Assembly (NCBI GenBank): GCA_012798975.1
Contig: JAAZME010000004.1
Coordinates: 1 to 14,612 of the forward strand
Length of the DNA: 14,612 nucleotides
Direction: 5' to 3'
Source: Gallicola sp.
GTDB lineage: Bacteria > Bacillota > Clostridia > Tissierellales > Peptoniphilaceae
Part shown: positions 6,471 to 14,365 of the stretch, one piece after another
How positions within the stretch are numbered: the first letter of the stretch is position 1
Layout: every line of letters starts with the position of its first letter
Translations under genes and position numbers: made by a program
Notes under the pieces: model-generated
Database searches by the model: none
The model's input: the letters and a program-made list of their open reading frames with translations, nothing else
Told to the model about the DNA's origin: nothing

Positions 6471-6541
6471 GGGAGTAGGAAGTAGGTAAAATAGGAAGTA
6501 GGGAATTGGTAGTAGGTAATAGGAGACAGGTAATAGGGTAA
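6471..6541 (+). repeat. Purine-rich degenerate repeat (GGAAGTAGG words)
   Basis: Directly after the SDR stop codon comes about 70 nt nearly free of C, built from variants of AGTAGG, GGAAGTAGG and GGTAATAGG. Related words occur on the opposite strand at 247-303 and on this strand just upstream of long repeat copy B. No coding potential is evident. It may be a decaying simple repeat dispersed between genes. Confidence 0.55.
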
Positions 6542-6568
6542 AGATTTTCTGTGCTTTATTATGAGTAT

Positions 6569-6606
6569 AAAAAAGGGACGCTCCTGAGGAAGGTCTCTTT
6601 TTTTGT
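6569..6606 (+). terminator. Intrinsic terminator after the SDR gene
   Basis: An A-run and GGGAC (6569-6579) pair fully with GTCTC and a T-run (6594-6604), allowing one G-T pair; a TCC/GGA pairing closes the inner loop. The flanking A- and T-runs make it a bidirectional-looking intrinsic terminator. It ends the SDR transcript 36 nt before the next gene's start. Confidence 0.75.
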
Positions 6607-6640
6607 TCTAAAAGGGTATTAGTAAAGATAGGAGGTTTCT

Positions 6641-8005
6641 ATGAATATACAAGAGCTAGTACAAAATCAAAGAGATTTTTATAATAGAGGTTATACAAAA
6701 GATTTAGATTATCGGATAAAGAAGCTTCGCGAATTAAAAGAAGCTGTAGAAATAAATGAGAATAGGATTATGGAAGCGTTAGATAAAGATCTGGGGAAGT
6801 CTCCTTTTGAATCCTACGAAACAGAGATAGGGATGTTTTATCAGGAAATCAATCATATTATAAAAAATCTGAAAAAATGGGGAAAGCCGAAAAGGGTTAA
6901 AACGCCTTTGGCTCATTTCCCTTCAAAATCCATAGTTTATTCAGAACCTTATGGGCAGGTGCTTGTGATTTCTCCGTGGAATTATCCCTTTCAGCTAACG
7001 CTGCATGCTTTTATTGCAGCAATAGCAGCCGGAAATACAGTGATGATAAAACCATCGGAGATTTCCGTACATTCTGCGAAGGTTTTAAGGAAGATTATAG
7101 AAGATACTTTCGATAAAGAATATGCTGCTGTTGTGGAAGGCGGTAAGGAAAGGACTCAGGAATTATTAGATCAACATTTCGATTATGTCTTTTTTACCGG
7201 CAGCACCGCTGTGGGGAAAATAGTCTATGAAAAAGCGGCAGAAAAATTAATACCTGTTACCTTAGAGCTTGGAGGGAAAAGTCCTTGTATTGTCGATAAA
7301 ACAGCAGACATAAAACTTTCAGCAAAGAGAATCGCATGGGGAAAACTCTTAAATGCCGGTCAGACCTGTGTAGCACCGGACTATATTTGTTTACAAAAAG
7401 AAGTAAAAGAAGAGTTTATAAACTATTTAATAGAATCCATAGAGGAGTTTTATGGGAAAGATCCTTTAAACAATGAAGAATATCCCAAGATTATAAACGA
7501 GAAGCATTTTCAAAGGCTTGTAGAATATTTAAAGAAGGACATTGTCTTTTATGGCGGGGGTTTTGATCGGCAAAAAGAAAAGATAGCCCCAGCGATTATA
7601 GAAGGAACCTGGGAGTCGGCTTCTATGAAGGAAGAAATATTCGGTCCTCTTCTTCCGATTATTGAATTCGATCAGATCGAAGAGATCGTTAATGTTTTAA
7701 GGAACAAACCAAAACCCTTAGCCCTGTATCTTTTTACAACCTCCAAGGAAAATGAAGAAAGGATTCTGAGGGATCTTTCTTTCGGAGGAGGAGCTGTCAA
7801 TGATGTGGTCATACAAGTTTCTTCATCCTATCTTCCCTTTGGAGGTGTAGGAAAAAGCGGACTTGGTTCTTATCATGGAAAAGAAGGTTTCGAGACCTTT
7901 ACTCACAAAAAAAGCATTCTAAAGAAAAGTAATCTGTTGGATATTCCACTAAGATATCCGCCTTTTAAAAACAATTTAAAACTATTAAGGAAAATATTGA
8001 AATAA
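6641..8005 (+). CDS. Aldehyde dehydrogenase, class 3 type
   Basis: NAD(P)-dependent aldehyde dehydrogenase (454 aa) oxidising an aldehyde to its acid. The active site is complete: oxyanion Asn114 in SPWNYP, FTGSTAVG (185-192), general base Glu209 in LELGGKSP, nucleophile Cys243 in GQTCVAPD, and EIFGP late in the protein. The length and the basic C-terminal tail (PLRYPPFKNNLKLLRKILK) resemble ALDH3/YwdH-like proteins, whose tail can attach to membranes and which prefer medium or long aliphatic or aromatic aldehydes. AGGAGG lies 6 nt before the ATG. It is separated from the SDR gene by a terminator and followed after 32 nt by a small protein gene that may share its transcript. Confidence 0.93.
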   Translation: MNIQELVQNQRDFYNRGYTKDLDYRIKKLRELKEAVEINENRIMEALDKDLGKSPFESYETEIGMFYQEINHIIKNLKKWGKPKRVKTPLAHFPSKSIVYSEPYGQVLVISPWNYPFQLTLHAFIAAIAAGNTVMIKPSEISVHSAKVLRKIIEDTFDKEYAAVVEGGKERTQELLDQHFDYVFFTGSTAVGKIVYEKAAEKLIPVTLELGGKSPCIVDKTADIKLSAKRIAWGKLLNAGQTCVAPDYICLQKEVKEEFINYLIESIEEFYGKDPLNNEEYPKIINEKHFQRLVEYLKKDIVFYGGGFDRQKEKIAPAIIEGTWESASMKEEIFGPLLPIIEFDQIEEIVNVLRNKPKPLALYLFTTSKENEERILRDLSFGGGAVNDVVIQVSSSYLPFGGVGKSGLGSYHGKEGFETFTHKKSILKKSNLLDIPLRYPPFKNNLKLLRKILK

Positions 8006-8037
8006 GAGTATAATAGAAGAAAAAAACAGGAGGAATT

Positions 8038-8289
8038 ATGTTAGAATTTAAATACGATACCCAGTTATTAATCGAGGGAAAGAATTTATCAGAAGATGAT
8101 ATAGATGAGTATATCAAATCGCATTTTGAGGGAGACAGTCTCTTGGCTGTAGGAGATGAAAATCTGATTAAAATCCATTTTCACACAAACAAGCCTTGGG
8201 AGATACTGGAATACTGTTCTACCTTAGGAGAGATTTTTGATATTGTAGTGGAAGACATGGATAGACAATCAAAAGGACTGCAGGGATAA
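8038..8289 (+). CDS. Small protein like the C-terminal domain of fatty-acid kinase FakA
   Basis: An 83 aa protein with a strong AGGAGG site before its ATG. The series YDTQLLIEG (6-14), GDSLLAVGDENLIKIHFHTNKPWEIL and LGEIFDIVVEDM closely resembles the end of FakA/DhaK2-like proteins, where the family shows a GDS..VVGDE..VKVHVHT stretch and a closing ENM. The kinase (DAK2) and middle domains are absent, and it begins at its own start, so it looks like a free-standing domain rather than a remnant. In full-length FakA this part works with acyl-binding FakB. Lying 32 nt after the aldehyde dehydrogenase and before a terminator, it probably shares that transcript. Its function alone is unknown. Confidence 0.72.
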   Translation: MLEFKYDTQLLIEGKNLSEDDIDEYIKSHFEGDSLLAVGDENLIKIHFHTNKPWEILEYCSTLGEIFDIVVEDMDRQSKGLQG

Positions 8290-8302
8290 AAGCTTCCTGT
8301 AC

Positions 8303-8328
8303 AAGAGCCTGTCAAGGGCTCTTTTTTT
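8303..8328 (+). terminator. Intrinsic terminator after the FakA-like small gene
   Basis: AAGAGCC (8303-8309) pairs with GGCTCTT (8317-8323) around a seven-base loop and runs into a T-tract to 8328. It closes the aldehyde dehydrogenase and small-protein unit. Confidence 0.85.
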
Positions 8329-8528
8329 GTGAAGAATAAAAGGATTTGAAGTATGAAAAGCTGTTTTTATTGAATTCGGTTACAGAAATGTATAGAAGTA
8401 TAATAAACTATATATATTGAAAAAACGAAGTATTTTAATACTACTTTTTATTATGTAATAAGAATCTGCGTAAGGATAATTCTTAGGGGTAGAATTTAAT
8501 AAATAAAGACTTTTACAAGGAGGAATTT

Positions 8529-9137
8529 ATGGCTAAAAAACGGGTGAGGCTTTATACAAGGCAGAATGATAAAACGCTTTATGCACTAGAGAAAAAAGGC
8601 AGGATTATTAATGAAAGAATGTATGTTAAACTGCATTTTGGGCCGGATGCGGATTTGTTTTTAGAAAGCTACGACTGGTTTACAAAGGAAGCATCAAAAA
8701 GGCTGCCAAAACCAGAGGATGTAACAGCTCCGATCTGGTGCTCTATCAGTGCGGTTGGTTGTTTAAAGGCAACAGAAAATACAGTAGTTTATGTTCTAGA
8801 AGTGCCGGAAGATCAAGTGATATATTTCGATAATCTAAAATGGGATCATATTTTAAATAGAATCTATCTTCCGAAGGACAAGGAAGATGAAAAAGCTTAT
8901 GAAGAGCATCTGAAGAAAATAGGAGTAAAAGACGGGTTCAGTTTTTTTGTCGGAAAATACAAGGGGAAATATCCGGAGGAAGAAAGACGAATACGAGACA
9001 GCTGGATCAGAGCTTTCGATATCGACAACTGGTCGCCTTTTGAAGTTTCCGGAAATCTATGGGAAATAAAAAAAGAATGGGTAAAACGAATTGTATATCC
9101 GGGGGAATCTGTACCGGGAGATGAGGAGGTGTTGTAA
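8529..9137 (+). CDS. DUF3841-like hypothetical protein
   Basis: Soluble protein of 202 aa with no signal peptide or membrane segment. The N-terminal pattern LYTRQNDKTLYALEKKGRI, then FLESYDWFTKEASKRLPKPE and APIWCSIS, resembles DUF3841 proteins, and later VVYVLEVPEDQVIYFDNLKWDHILNRIYLP fits the same family. It is rich in Trp and charged residues in the C-terminal half. No catalytic motif is recognised and no function is assigned. AAGGAGGAA precedes the ATG. It stands alone: the 239 nt gap before it holds the previous terminator, an AT-rich stretch and a possible hairpin (TAAGAAT / ATTCTTA around 8458-8485), and the next gene starts about 130 nt after it. Confidence 0.7.
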   Translation: MAKKRVRLYTRQNDKTLYALEKKGRIINERMYVKLHFGPDADLFLESYDWFTKEASKRLPKPEDVTAPIWCSISAVGCLKATENTVVYVLEVPEDQVIYFDNLKWDHILNRIYLPKDKEDEKAYEEHLKKIGVKDGFSFFVGKYKGKYPEEERRIRDSWIRAFDIDNWSPFEVSGNLWEIKKEWVKRIVYPGESVPGDEEVL

Positions 9138-9176
9138 CTGCAAAGCAATGTTTTTAATAACAAGACCATGATTTAA

Positions 9177-9206
9177 TTTCAAAATAATAATATTATCTGT
9201 TATGAT
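9177..9206 (+). promoter_or_regulatory. Possible promoter of the TetR gene with internal palindrome
   Basis: TTTCAA (9177-9182), an 18 nt spacer and TATGAT (9201-9206) form a fair sigma-A promoter. The perfect palindrome ATAATATTAT (9187-9196) lies in the spacer, where self-repressing TetR regulators often bind. The AT-rich setting makes chance palindromes likely, so the operator idea is weak. Confidence 0.4.
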
Positions 9207-9268
9207 CTTGATATAGAATCCGCTCTAAAAGGCTGATCTATTATGTTAATTGTAAAGGAGCGATGAAC

Positions 9269-9955
9269 ATGGGAGAAGGAATTTCTCAGGAAAAGACTGC
9301 ATTACAAAAAAAGCAAAAACAAAGAGCACGAATTACAAATTATTTTTTAGAAGCAGCGATTAAAATTATTGAAGAAGAGGGAGTAGAAGCAGTTACTATT
9401 CGTAAAGTAGCTGATATAGCCGGCTTCAATAGTGCGACATTATATAATTATTTTGATGATCTGCAGCATCTCTTGTTTTTTGCGTCTATGACATACCTTC
9501 AAGAATATATAGATGGTCTGCCTTCTTATATTAAACATGTGGAAAACTCAGAGGATTTATATTTAAAAATATGGAATTGTTTTATAGACTATTCTTTTTT
9601 GAGACCAAATATTTATTACACTTTATTTTTTAGTGATATAAAATGCGATATGGATACTTATGTGGCTCAGTATTATTCGTTATATCCCTTAGATGTGAAG
9701 CGTTTTCCTAAGGATGTACAAAGTATGCTCAAAAATTCTTCGATTCGTCAAAGGTCTCAGGTTCTAATCGATCAATGTGTAGATGAAGGTTTTGTTAAGG
9801 AAGAGGCCGGTCCGGCTATTGTAGATATTACAACAAGCGTCTATGAAAATATGCTAATGCAGGTAAAAAGAAATTCTATTCTGCCAGGAGTAGCGAGAGA
9901 ACTTTGTATGAAGTATGTTAATACAATCTATCAAGGATTAAAAGGTTTCGTTTAG
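9269..9955 (+). CDS. TetR/AcrR family transcriptional regulator
   Basis: DNA-binding regulator of about 228 aa. The N-terminal helix-turn-helix is typical: IIEEEGVEAVTIRKVADIAG followed by FNSATLYNYFDDLQHLL, with the recognition helix around residues 53-62. The rest, variable in this family, would bind the inducing ligand and form the dimer. The ATG at 9269 is favoured because AAAGGAG (9254-9260) is 8 nt upstream; the in-frame ATG at 9263 is only 2 nt from it. The gene ends in its own terminator and is the immediate upstream neighbour of the betaine transporter and reductase operon, so control of that operon, perhaps in response to betaine or a related amine, is a reasonable inference. Confidence 0.88.
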   Translation: MGEGISQEKTALQKKQKQRARITNYFLEAAIKIIEEEGVEAVTIRKVADIAGFNSATLYNYFDDLQHLLFFASMTYLQEYIDGLPSYIKHVENSEDLYLKIWNCFIDYSFLRPNIYYTLFFSDIKCDMDTYVAQYYSLYPLDVKRFPKDVQSMLKNSSIRQRSQVLIDQCVDEGFVKEEAGPAIVDITTSVYENMLMQVKRNSILPGVARELCMKYVNTIYQGLKGFV

Positions 9956-9960
9956 AGTCA

Positions 9961-9986
9961 AGAGAGAGGCATTGCCTCTCTTTTTT
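9961..9986 (+). terminator. Intrinsic terminator after the TetR gene
   Basis: AGAGAGGC (9963-9970) and GCCTCTCT (9974-9981) pair perfectly around a three-base loop and run into T residues. It separates the regulator from the transporter-reductase operon, which therefore needs its own promoter. Confidence 0.88.
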
Positions 9987-10054
9987 ATGTTTTTTTATAG
10001 GAAAGATAAAGTAAGTCTTTTTTGAAATAGTTTTCCTTTAGGAGATGTTTTTTA

Positions 10055-10083
10055 TTGCAATTCAGTTTTATGGGTGGTATTAT
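10055..10083 (+). promoter_or_regulatory. Extended -10 promoter of the betaine transporter/reductase operon
   Basis: TTGCAA (10055-10060), a 17 nt spacer and TATTAT (10078-10083) with an upstream TG (10075-10076) make a good sigma-A promoter. Transcription would begin near 10090, leaving a leader of about 80 nt before the BCCT gene. Confidence 0.6.
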
Positions 10084-10099
10084 AAAGGTAGTTACATAG

Positions 10100-10130
10100 T
10101 AATCATGATTATATTATTGAAAATGATTAT
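10100..10130 (+). promoter_or_regulatory. Candidate operator: palindrome plus repeated half-site
   Basis: TAATCATGATTA (10100-10111) is a perfect 12 bp palindrome just after the predicted transcription start. The half-site ATGATTA recurs at 10123-10129, 18 nt further on. This position suits repression by the TetR protein encoded immediately upstream. The area is AT-rich, so the assignment is tentative. Confidence 0.4.
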
Positions 10131-10172
10131 AATTTTGTCTGATCAACGAAATTATACGAGAGGAAAGATTTT

Positions 10173-11717
10173 ATGAAAAAGAATAGTAAAGATTCGAGTG
10201 TGTTTATCATTTCTATGATAATCATTGTGTCAATCGTAGCTTGGGGATTAGTATTCCCTAAAAATTTTGAATTTGTAGCTGATAGGACTTTCAGCTTTAT
10301 TTCTGCAAATTTTGGCTGGTTCTATACTATAATTATGACTTCTTTCATCCTTTTTGCAATATGGGTGGGTTTCATCAGTCCTTATAAGAATATAAAGCTC
10401 GGACCTGATGATTCCAAGCCGGAATATAGTAATATTTCTTGGTTTGCCATGTTGTTTTCGGCGGGGATGGGAATAGGTCTCGTGTTTTGGGGGATTGCAG
10501 AACCTTTGAATCATTTTATGAAACCGATTGGAGCAGAGCCTATGACAAATGCAGCGGCAAAGTTTGCGATGACAAAGTCATTTCTTCACTGGGGGCTTCA
10601 TCCCTGGGCGAACTACTGTGTACTCGGTTTAGGTCTTGCGTACATGCAGTTTAGAAAGAATAAGCCTGGACTTGTCAGCAGTATTTTCATTCCTTTATTG
10701 GGAGAAGAAAAGACGAAAGGTCCTATCGGAAAGACAATCGATATTTTAGCTGTGTTTGCTACTGCGGCAGGGATGGCGACTTCTTTAGGATTAGGTACTT
10801 ATCAGATCAACAGCGGTCTGAATTATATGTTTGGTATTCCGGAAAATACTACAGTTCAGCTGATTATCGTTGTAGGTATAACGATTATTTATACTATAAC
10901 AGCGGTGTTGGGAGTGGATAAAGGGATAAAGATGATTTCGAATTTAAACATGATCTTAGTTGCAATTATCCTTATAGGATCTATTGTTCTAGGTCCAACA
11001 GTTGGAATATTCAATACATTAGTAGAAAGTACTGGATTATATCTGCAAAATATTGTTGGAAACGCTTTTGAGATGGGGGCGTTTGGCGATGAGGCTTGGT
11101 ACGGTGCATGGACTATATTTTATTGGGCATGGTGGATAGCTTGGGCACCTTTTACAGGTGTATTTATTGCAAGAATTTCCAGAGGACGTACTATTAAAGA
11201 ATTTGTAGCGGGAGTGCTTTTTGTGCCAACAATAGTATCTTTTATCTGGTTTGCGATCTTTGGAGGTATTGATTTTGCGACAGGAAAAGAAGTGTTGGCA
11301 GAGGCAGTGAAATCAACATCGACTGCGTTTTTTGTAGTAATGAATGAATTGCCTTTTGGTGGATTTTTAAATTTTGTAGCGATTATGTTATTGTTTACAT
11401 TCTTTATAACTTCTGCCAATTCAGCAACTTTTGTATTAGGAATGTTGACTCAAGAGGGAGAGTTGAATCCAGACAATAAAAGAAAAACAACTTGGGGAAT
11501 CTTACAAGCGGCATTGGCACTATCTTTGATGATCGGGTCGGCAAATGGACTTCAAATGCTTCAGACTATATCTATAATTGCAGCTTTTCCATTTGCTTTT
11601 ATCATGGTGCTGTCAATGATTGCTTTAGCAAAAGCATTGAAGGAAGACAATACCGTGAAATTTGAAAGTGTATCATTTGAGGATTCTACGATAACAATGG
11701 AGGAAAAAAGAGTATGA
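10173..11717 (+). CDS. BCCT family transporter, probably glycine betaine uptake
   Basis: Secondary transporter of 514 aa with about twelve membrane segments, of the betaine/carnitine/choline (BCCT) family. Substrate-site features match the sodium-coupled betaine carriers BetP and OpuD: the glycine motif GMGIG (98-102), the aromatic box W140, W145 and Y148 in HWGLHPWANY with the same spacing as in BetP, and the signature WAWWIAWAPFTGVFIARISRGRT (318-340). CaiT-type carnitine antiporters lack GMGIG. The N- and C-terminal tails are short, unlike osmosensing BetP, which suggests a nutritional rather than osmotic role. GAGAGGAAAG precedes the ATG. Its stop overlaps the next start as ATGA, so the transporter and reductase are made together; the likely role is feeding betaine to the reductase. 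Confidence 0.92.
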   Translation: MKKNSKDSSVFIISMIIIVSIVAWGLVFPKNFEFVADRTFSFISANFGWFYTIIMTSFILFAIWVGFISPYKNIKLGPDDSKPEYSNISWFAMLFSAGMGIGLVFWGIAEPLNHFMKPIGAEPMTNAAAKFAMTKSFLHWGLHPWANYCVLGLGLAYMQFRKNKPGLVSSIFIPLLGEEKTKGPIGKTIDILAVFATAAGMATSLGLGTYQINSGLNYMFGIPENTTVQLIIVVGITIIYTITAVLGVDKGIKMISNLNMILVAIILIGSIVLGPTVGIFNTLVESTGLYLQNIVGNAFEMGAFGDEAWYGAWTIFYWAWWIAWAPFTGVFIARISRGRTIKEFVAGVLFVPTIVSFIWFAIFGGIDFATGKEVLAEAVKSTSTAFFVVMNELPFGGFLNFVAIMLLFTFFITSANSATFVLGMLTQEGELNPDNKRKTTWGILQAALALSLMIGSANGLQMLQTISIIAAFPFAFIMVLSMIALAKALKEDNTVKFESVSFEDSTITMEEKRV

Positions 11718-13039
11718 AATTAGAAATTGGAAATTTTATAGTGAAAGATGTTGTTTTTGGAGATCGAACATTTTTCGAAGATTCTGTGCTAACAATTAAT
11801 AAACAAGAAGCAGAAGAGTTCATTAAACAAGATAGTCATATTATTAAAGTAGAGATTGAAATTGCAAAACCTGGTGAGGACATAAGGATTCTACCGGTAA
11901 AAGAAGCAGTAGAACCGAGAATTCGAGTAGATGGAAGAGCACTTTTCCCAGGAGTGACTGGAGAGTTAGCACCTGCTGGTGAAGGAAGGGTTCATGCTCT
12001 AAAAGGAATCAGCGTATTAGGTGTTGGCGGTACTTGGGGATCTTTTGGAGATGGAATGATCGACATGGCAGGAGAAGGACAAAAATATACATTGTTCGGA
12101 TCTCTTATAAATATTTGCCTTGTAATTGAGACGGATGAAGATTTTGAATATCATGAGCAGCAGAAGAAAAATAAAGCGATCCGATGGGCAAGTCATTTAT
12201 TTGCAGAGTATTTAGGAAAAACGGTAAAAGATTTACAGCCAGATGAAGTTGAGATATTTGAACTTCCATCTCTAAGAAACCGTGATGAAGCTATAGAGAA
12301 ACTTCCTTCTGTTGTACTAGTTTTACAACCTCAGTCTCAAATGGAAGAGATGGGATATAACGACTTAGTTTATGGATGGGATTTGAACCATTTTGTTCCT
12401 ACTCTTATGAATCCTAATGAAATATTAGACGGGGCATTAATATCAGGAAGTTTTATGCCTTCATCTTCTAAATGGTCAACTTACGATATGCAGAACTTCC
12501 CAACTATTCGAGAGTTATATAAGGAGCATGGAAAAACATTAAACTTTCTGGGTGTTATCATGTCAAATTTGAATGTATCGTTAGAACAAAAGGAACGCTC
12601 AGCGATTTTTGTGGCTCAGCTTGCAAAATCTTTAGGTGCTGACGGAGCTATTGTTACAGAAGAAGGTTATGGAAATCCAGATACAGATTATATTCGTTGC
12701 ATCGTTGCGTTGGAGGATGTAGGAGTTAAAGTTGTCGGTATTAGTAATGAATGTACAGGAAGAGATGGTGCATCCCAGCCATTAGTTGTTTTAGATGAGA
12801 AAGCGGATGCTCTTGTTTCTACAGGAAATGTTTCTACACTAATAAATCTTCCACCGGCAGCTAAAGTTATAGGTTGTTTAGAGTCTCTTGCTCGTGACGG
12901 TCTTTCTGGAGGTTGGGCTAATGATGAAATATTAGGACCATCTGTACGAGAAGACGGTTCCATCATTATGGAAAATAATGCAATGTTCTGCGGGGATCAA
13001 ATAGCGGGCTGGTCTACAAAAACGATGAAAGAGTTCTAG
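11714..13039 (+). CDS. grdI: Betaine/sarcosine reductase component B proprotein, GrdI-like
   Basis: A 441 aa protein of the GrdE/GrdG/GrdI family, the non-selenium subunit of the substrate-binding component B of glycine-type reductases. Landmarks are RVDGRALFPGVTGELAPAGEGR from residue 71, GVGGTWGSFGDG (103-114), a middle segment ILDGALISGSFMPSSSKWSTYD (237-258), VIMSNLNVSLEQKERS, and NECTGRDGASQPLVVLDEKADA (345-366). GrdE is made as a proprotein cleaved near its middle at a cysteine that becomes a pyruvoyl group; here residues 230-260 contain no cysteine. The ATGA overlap with the BCCT gene and the 11 nt gap to the selenoprotein gene show one operon. The betaine assignment rests mainly on the transporter; sarcosine or another N-methylated amine is possible. 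Confidence 0.85.
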   Translation: MKLEIGNFIVKDVVFGDRTFFEDSVLTINKQEAEEFIKQDSHIIKVEIEIAKPGEDIRILPVKEAVEPRIRVDGRALFPGVTGELAPAGEGRVHALKGISVLGVGGTWGSFGDGMIDMAGEGQKYTLFGSLINICLVIETDEDFEYHEQQKKNKAIRWASHLFAEYLGKTVKDLQPDEVEIFELPSLRNRDEAIEKLPSVVLVLQPQSQMEEMGYNDLVYGWDLNHFVPTLMNPNEILDGALISGSFMPSSSKWSTYDMQNFPTIRELYKEHGKTLNFLGVIMSNLNVSLEQKERSAIFVAQLAKSLGADGAIVTEEGYGNPDTDYIRCIVALEDVGVKVVGISNECTGRDGASQPLVVLDEKADALVSTGNVSTLINLPPAAKVIGCLESLARDGLSGGWANDEILGPSVREDGSIIMENNAMFCGDQIAGWSTKTMKEF

Positions 13040-13050
13040 GAGGGGTAAGG

Positions 13051-14355
13051 ATGAAAAAAGCTATTTTATATGTGAATCAGTTTTTTGCAGGAATCGGCGG
13101 TGAAGATACAGCTGATTTAGAGCCTGTGATAAAGAAAGAAAAGATTGGGCCAGCATTATCTTTGGATAAGTATTTAGAAGCCGAAATAACGCATACTGTT
13201 TATTGTGGCGATAATTTTATGGGTTCAAATACAAAGGAAGCAGTTTCGAAAATAATTGAAATGCTGAAACCTCTTGAATTTGATATCTTTTTAGCTGGGC
13301 CGGCATTTCAAGCAGGCCGTTATGGGGTAGCTTGCGGTAATATCTGCAAGGCTGTGAAAGAAGAGTTTAATGTACCGGTGATTACATCCATGAATGAGGA
13401 AAATCCTGGTGTAGAAATGTTTAAAAAAGAGATGATTATTCTAAGAGGCGGAAAATCAGCAGCAAAAATGAAAAAAGATACAGAAGCTATGGCAAAGGTC
13501 GGGAATGTTTATCTTAAAGGAGAAAGACCAGGGCCTGCTGATGAGTATAACTTTTTTGAAAGAGGGATAAGAGATCAAGTTTGGCTTGATACACAAAAAA
13601 CTGCAGATCGAAGAGGGGTAGACATGCTGATAAAAAAATTAAGCAATGAATTTTATCAGACAGAACTTCCTATACCTAAAAAAGATGTAGTACCTATTGC
13701 AGATCCGATTAAAGATTTAAAAGAGGCTCGGATTGCTATTGTAAATACAGGAGGTATTGTACCGATAGATAATCCTGATAGAATACAATCGGCTTCTGCT
13801 ACACGCTGGGGAAGATACGATGCTTCTGGAATGGAACGATTAGAAGGCGGTGTGTTTAAAACGATACATGCAGGATTTGACCCGGCAGCTGCCGATGCAG
13901 ATCCGAATGTAATTGTCCCTTGGGATGTTATGAAAGAGATGGAAAAAGAAGGTGTTTATGGATCTTTGCATCCTTACTTTTATACAACAGTAGGAACAGG
14001 TACAACTCAAGCAGAAGCTTCGAGGATGGGAATTGAAATATATGATAAATTAAAAGAAGACCATGTTGATGGAGTTTTGCTGATCTCGACCTGAGGTACT
14101 TGTACTCGTTGCGGTGCAACGATCGTTAAAGAAATTGAAAGATTTGGGATACCTGTAGTACAGCTTTGCAACCTTGTTCCGGTAGCGATGACTGTAGGCA
14201 CGAACAAAATAGTTCCGACTATTTCTATTCCGTATCCGTTAGGAGATCCTCAAACTTCTAATGAGGAACAGTACAAACTGCGTTATAAAATTGTACGAAG
14301 AGCACTGGAAGCATTAACGGAAGAGATCACAGAACAAACGGTGTTTAAAGTTTAA
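13051..14355 (+). CDS. grdH: Betaine reductase component B selenoprotein, GrdH-like (UGA read as selenocysteine)
   Basis: Selenocysteine-containing subunit of component B, which cleaves the C-N bond of the bound substrate and passes a carboxymethyl group to selenoprotein A. The frame meets TGA at 14092-14094 after 347 codons, but continues in frame to TAA at 14353-14355 with the conserved sequence that family members have there, giving 434 residues with Sec348 and the motif U-G-T-C-T-R-C (348-354). A hairpin follows the UGA. N-terminal landmarks are VNQFFAGIGGEDTAD, GDNF, and AGPAFQAGRYGVACG (91-105). Annotation that treats TGA as stop would give a false 347 aa product lacking the redox centre. 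AGGAGGGG precedes the ATG. GrdF (sarcosine) is the main alternative. Confidence 0.9.
14092..14122 (+). promoter_or_regulatory. UGA selenocysteine codon and candidate bacterial SECIS hairpin
   Basis: After the UGA (14092-14094), TCGTTGC (14106-14112) pairs perfectly with GCAACGA (14116-14122) around the loop GGT (14113-14115). The loop GGU begins 19 nt after the UGA, the offset I remember for E. coli fdhF, where a GGU loop binds SelB. The hairpin lies within the coding region, as bacterial SECIS elements do. SelB binding is inferred. Confidence 0.75.
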
Positions 14356-14365
14356 TATCTGACTT

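Noticed and set aside
8290..8528. A hidden gene or riboswitch before the DUF3841-like gene
   Set aside because: Only a terminator, AT-rich sequence and short hairpins are seen; no known riboswitch motif or supported reading frame.
13051..14094. A complete 347-residue reductase ending at TGA 14094
   Set aside because: The frame continues with conserved reductase sequence to 14355, the UGA is followed by a SECIS-like hairpin, and the terminator lies just after the later TAA.
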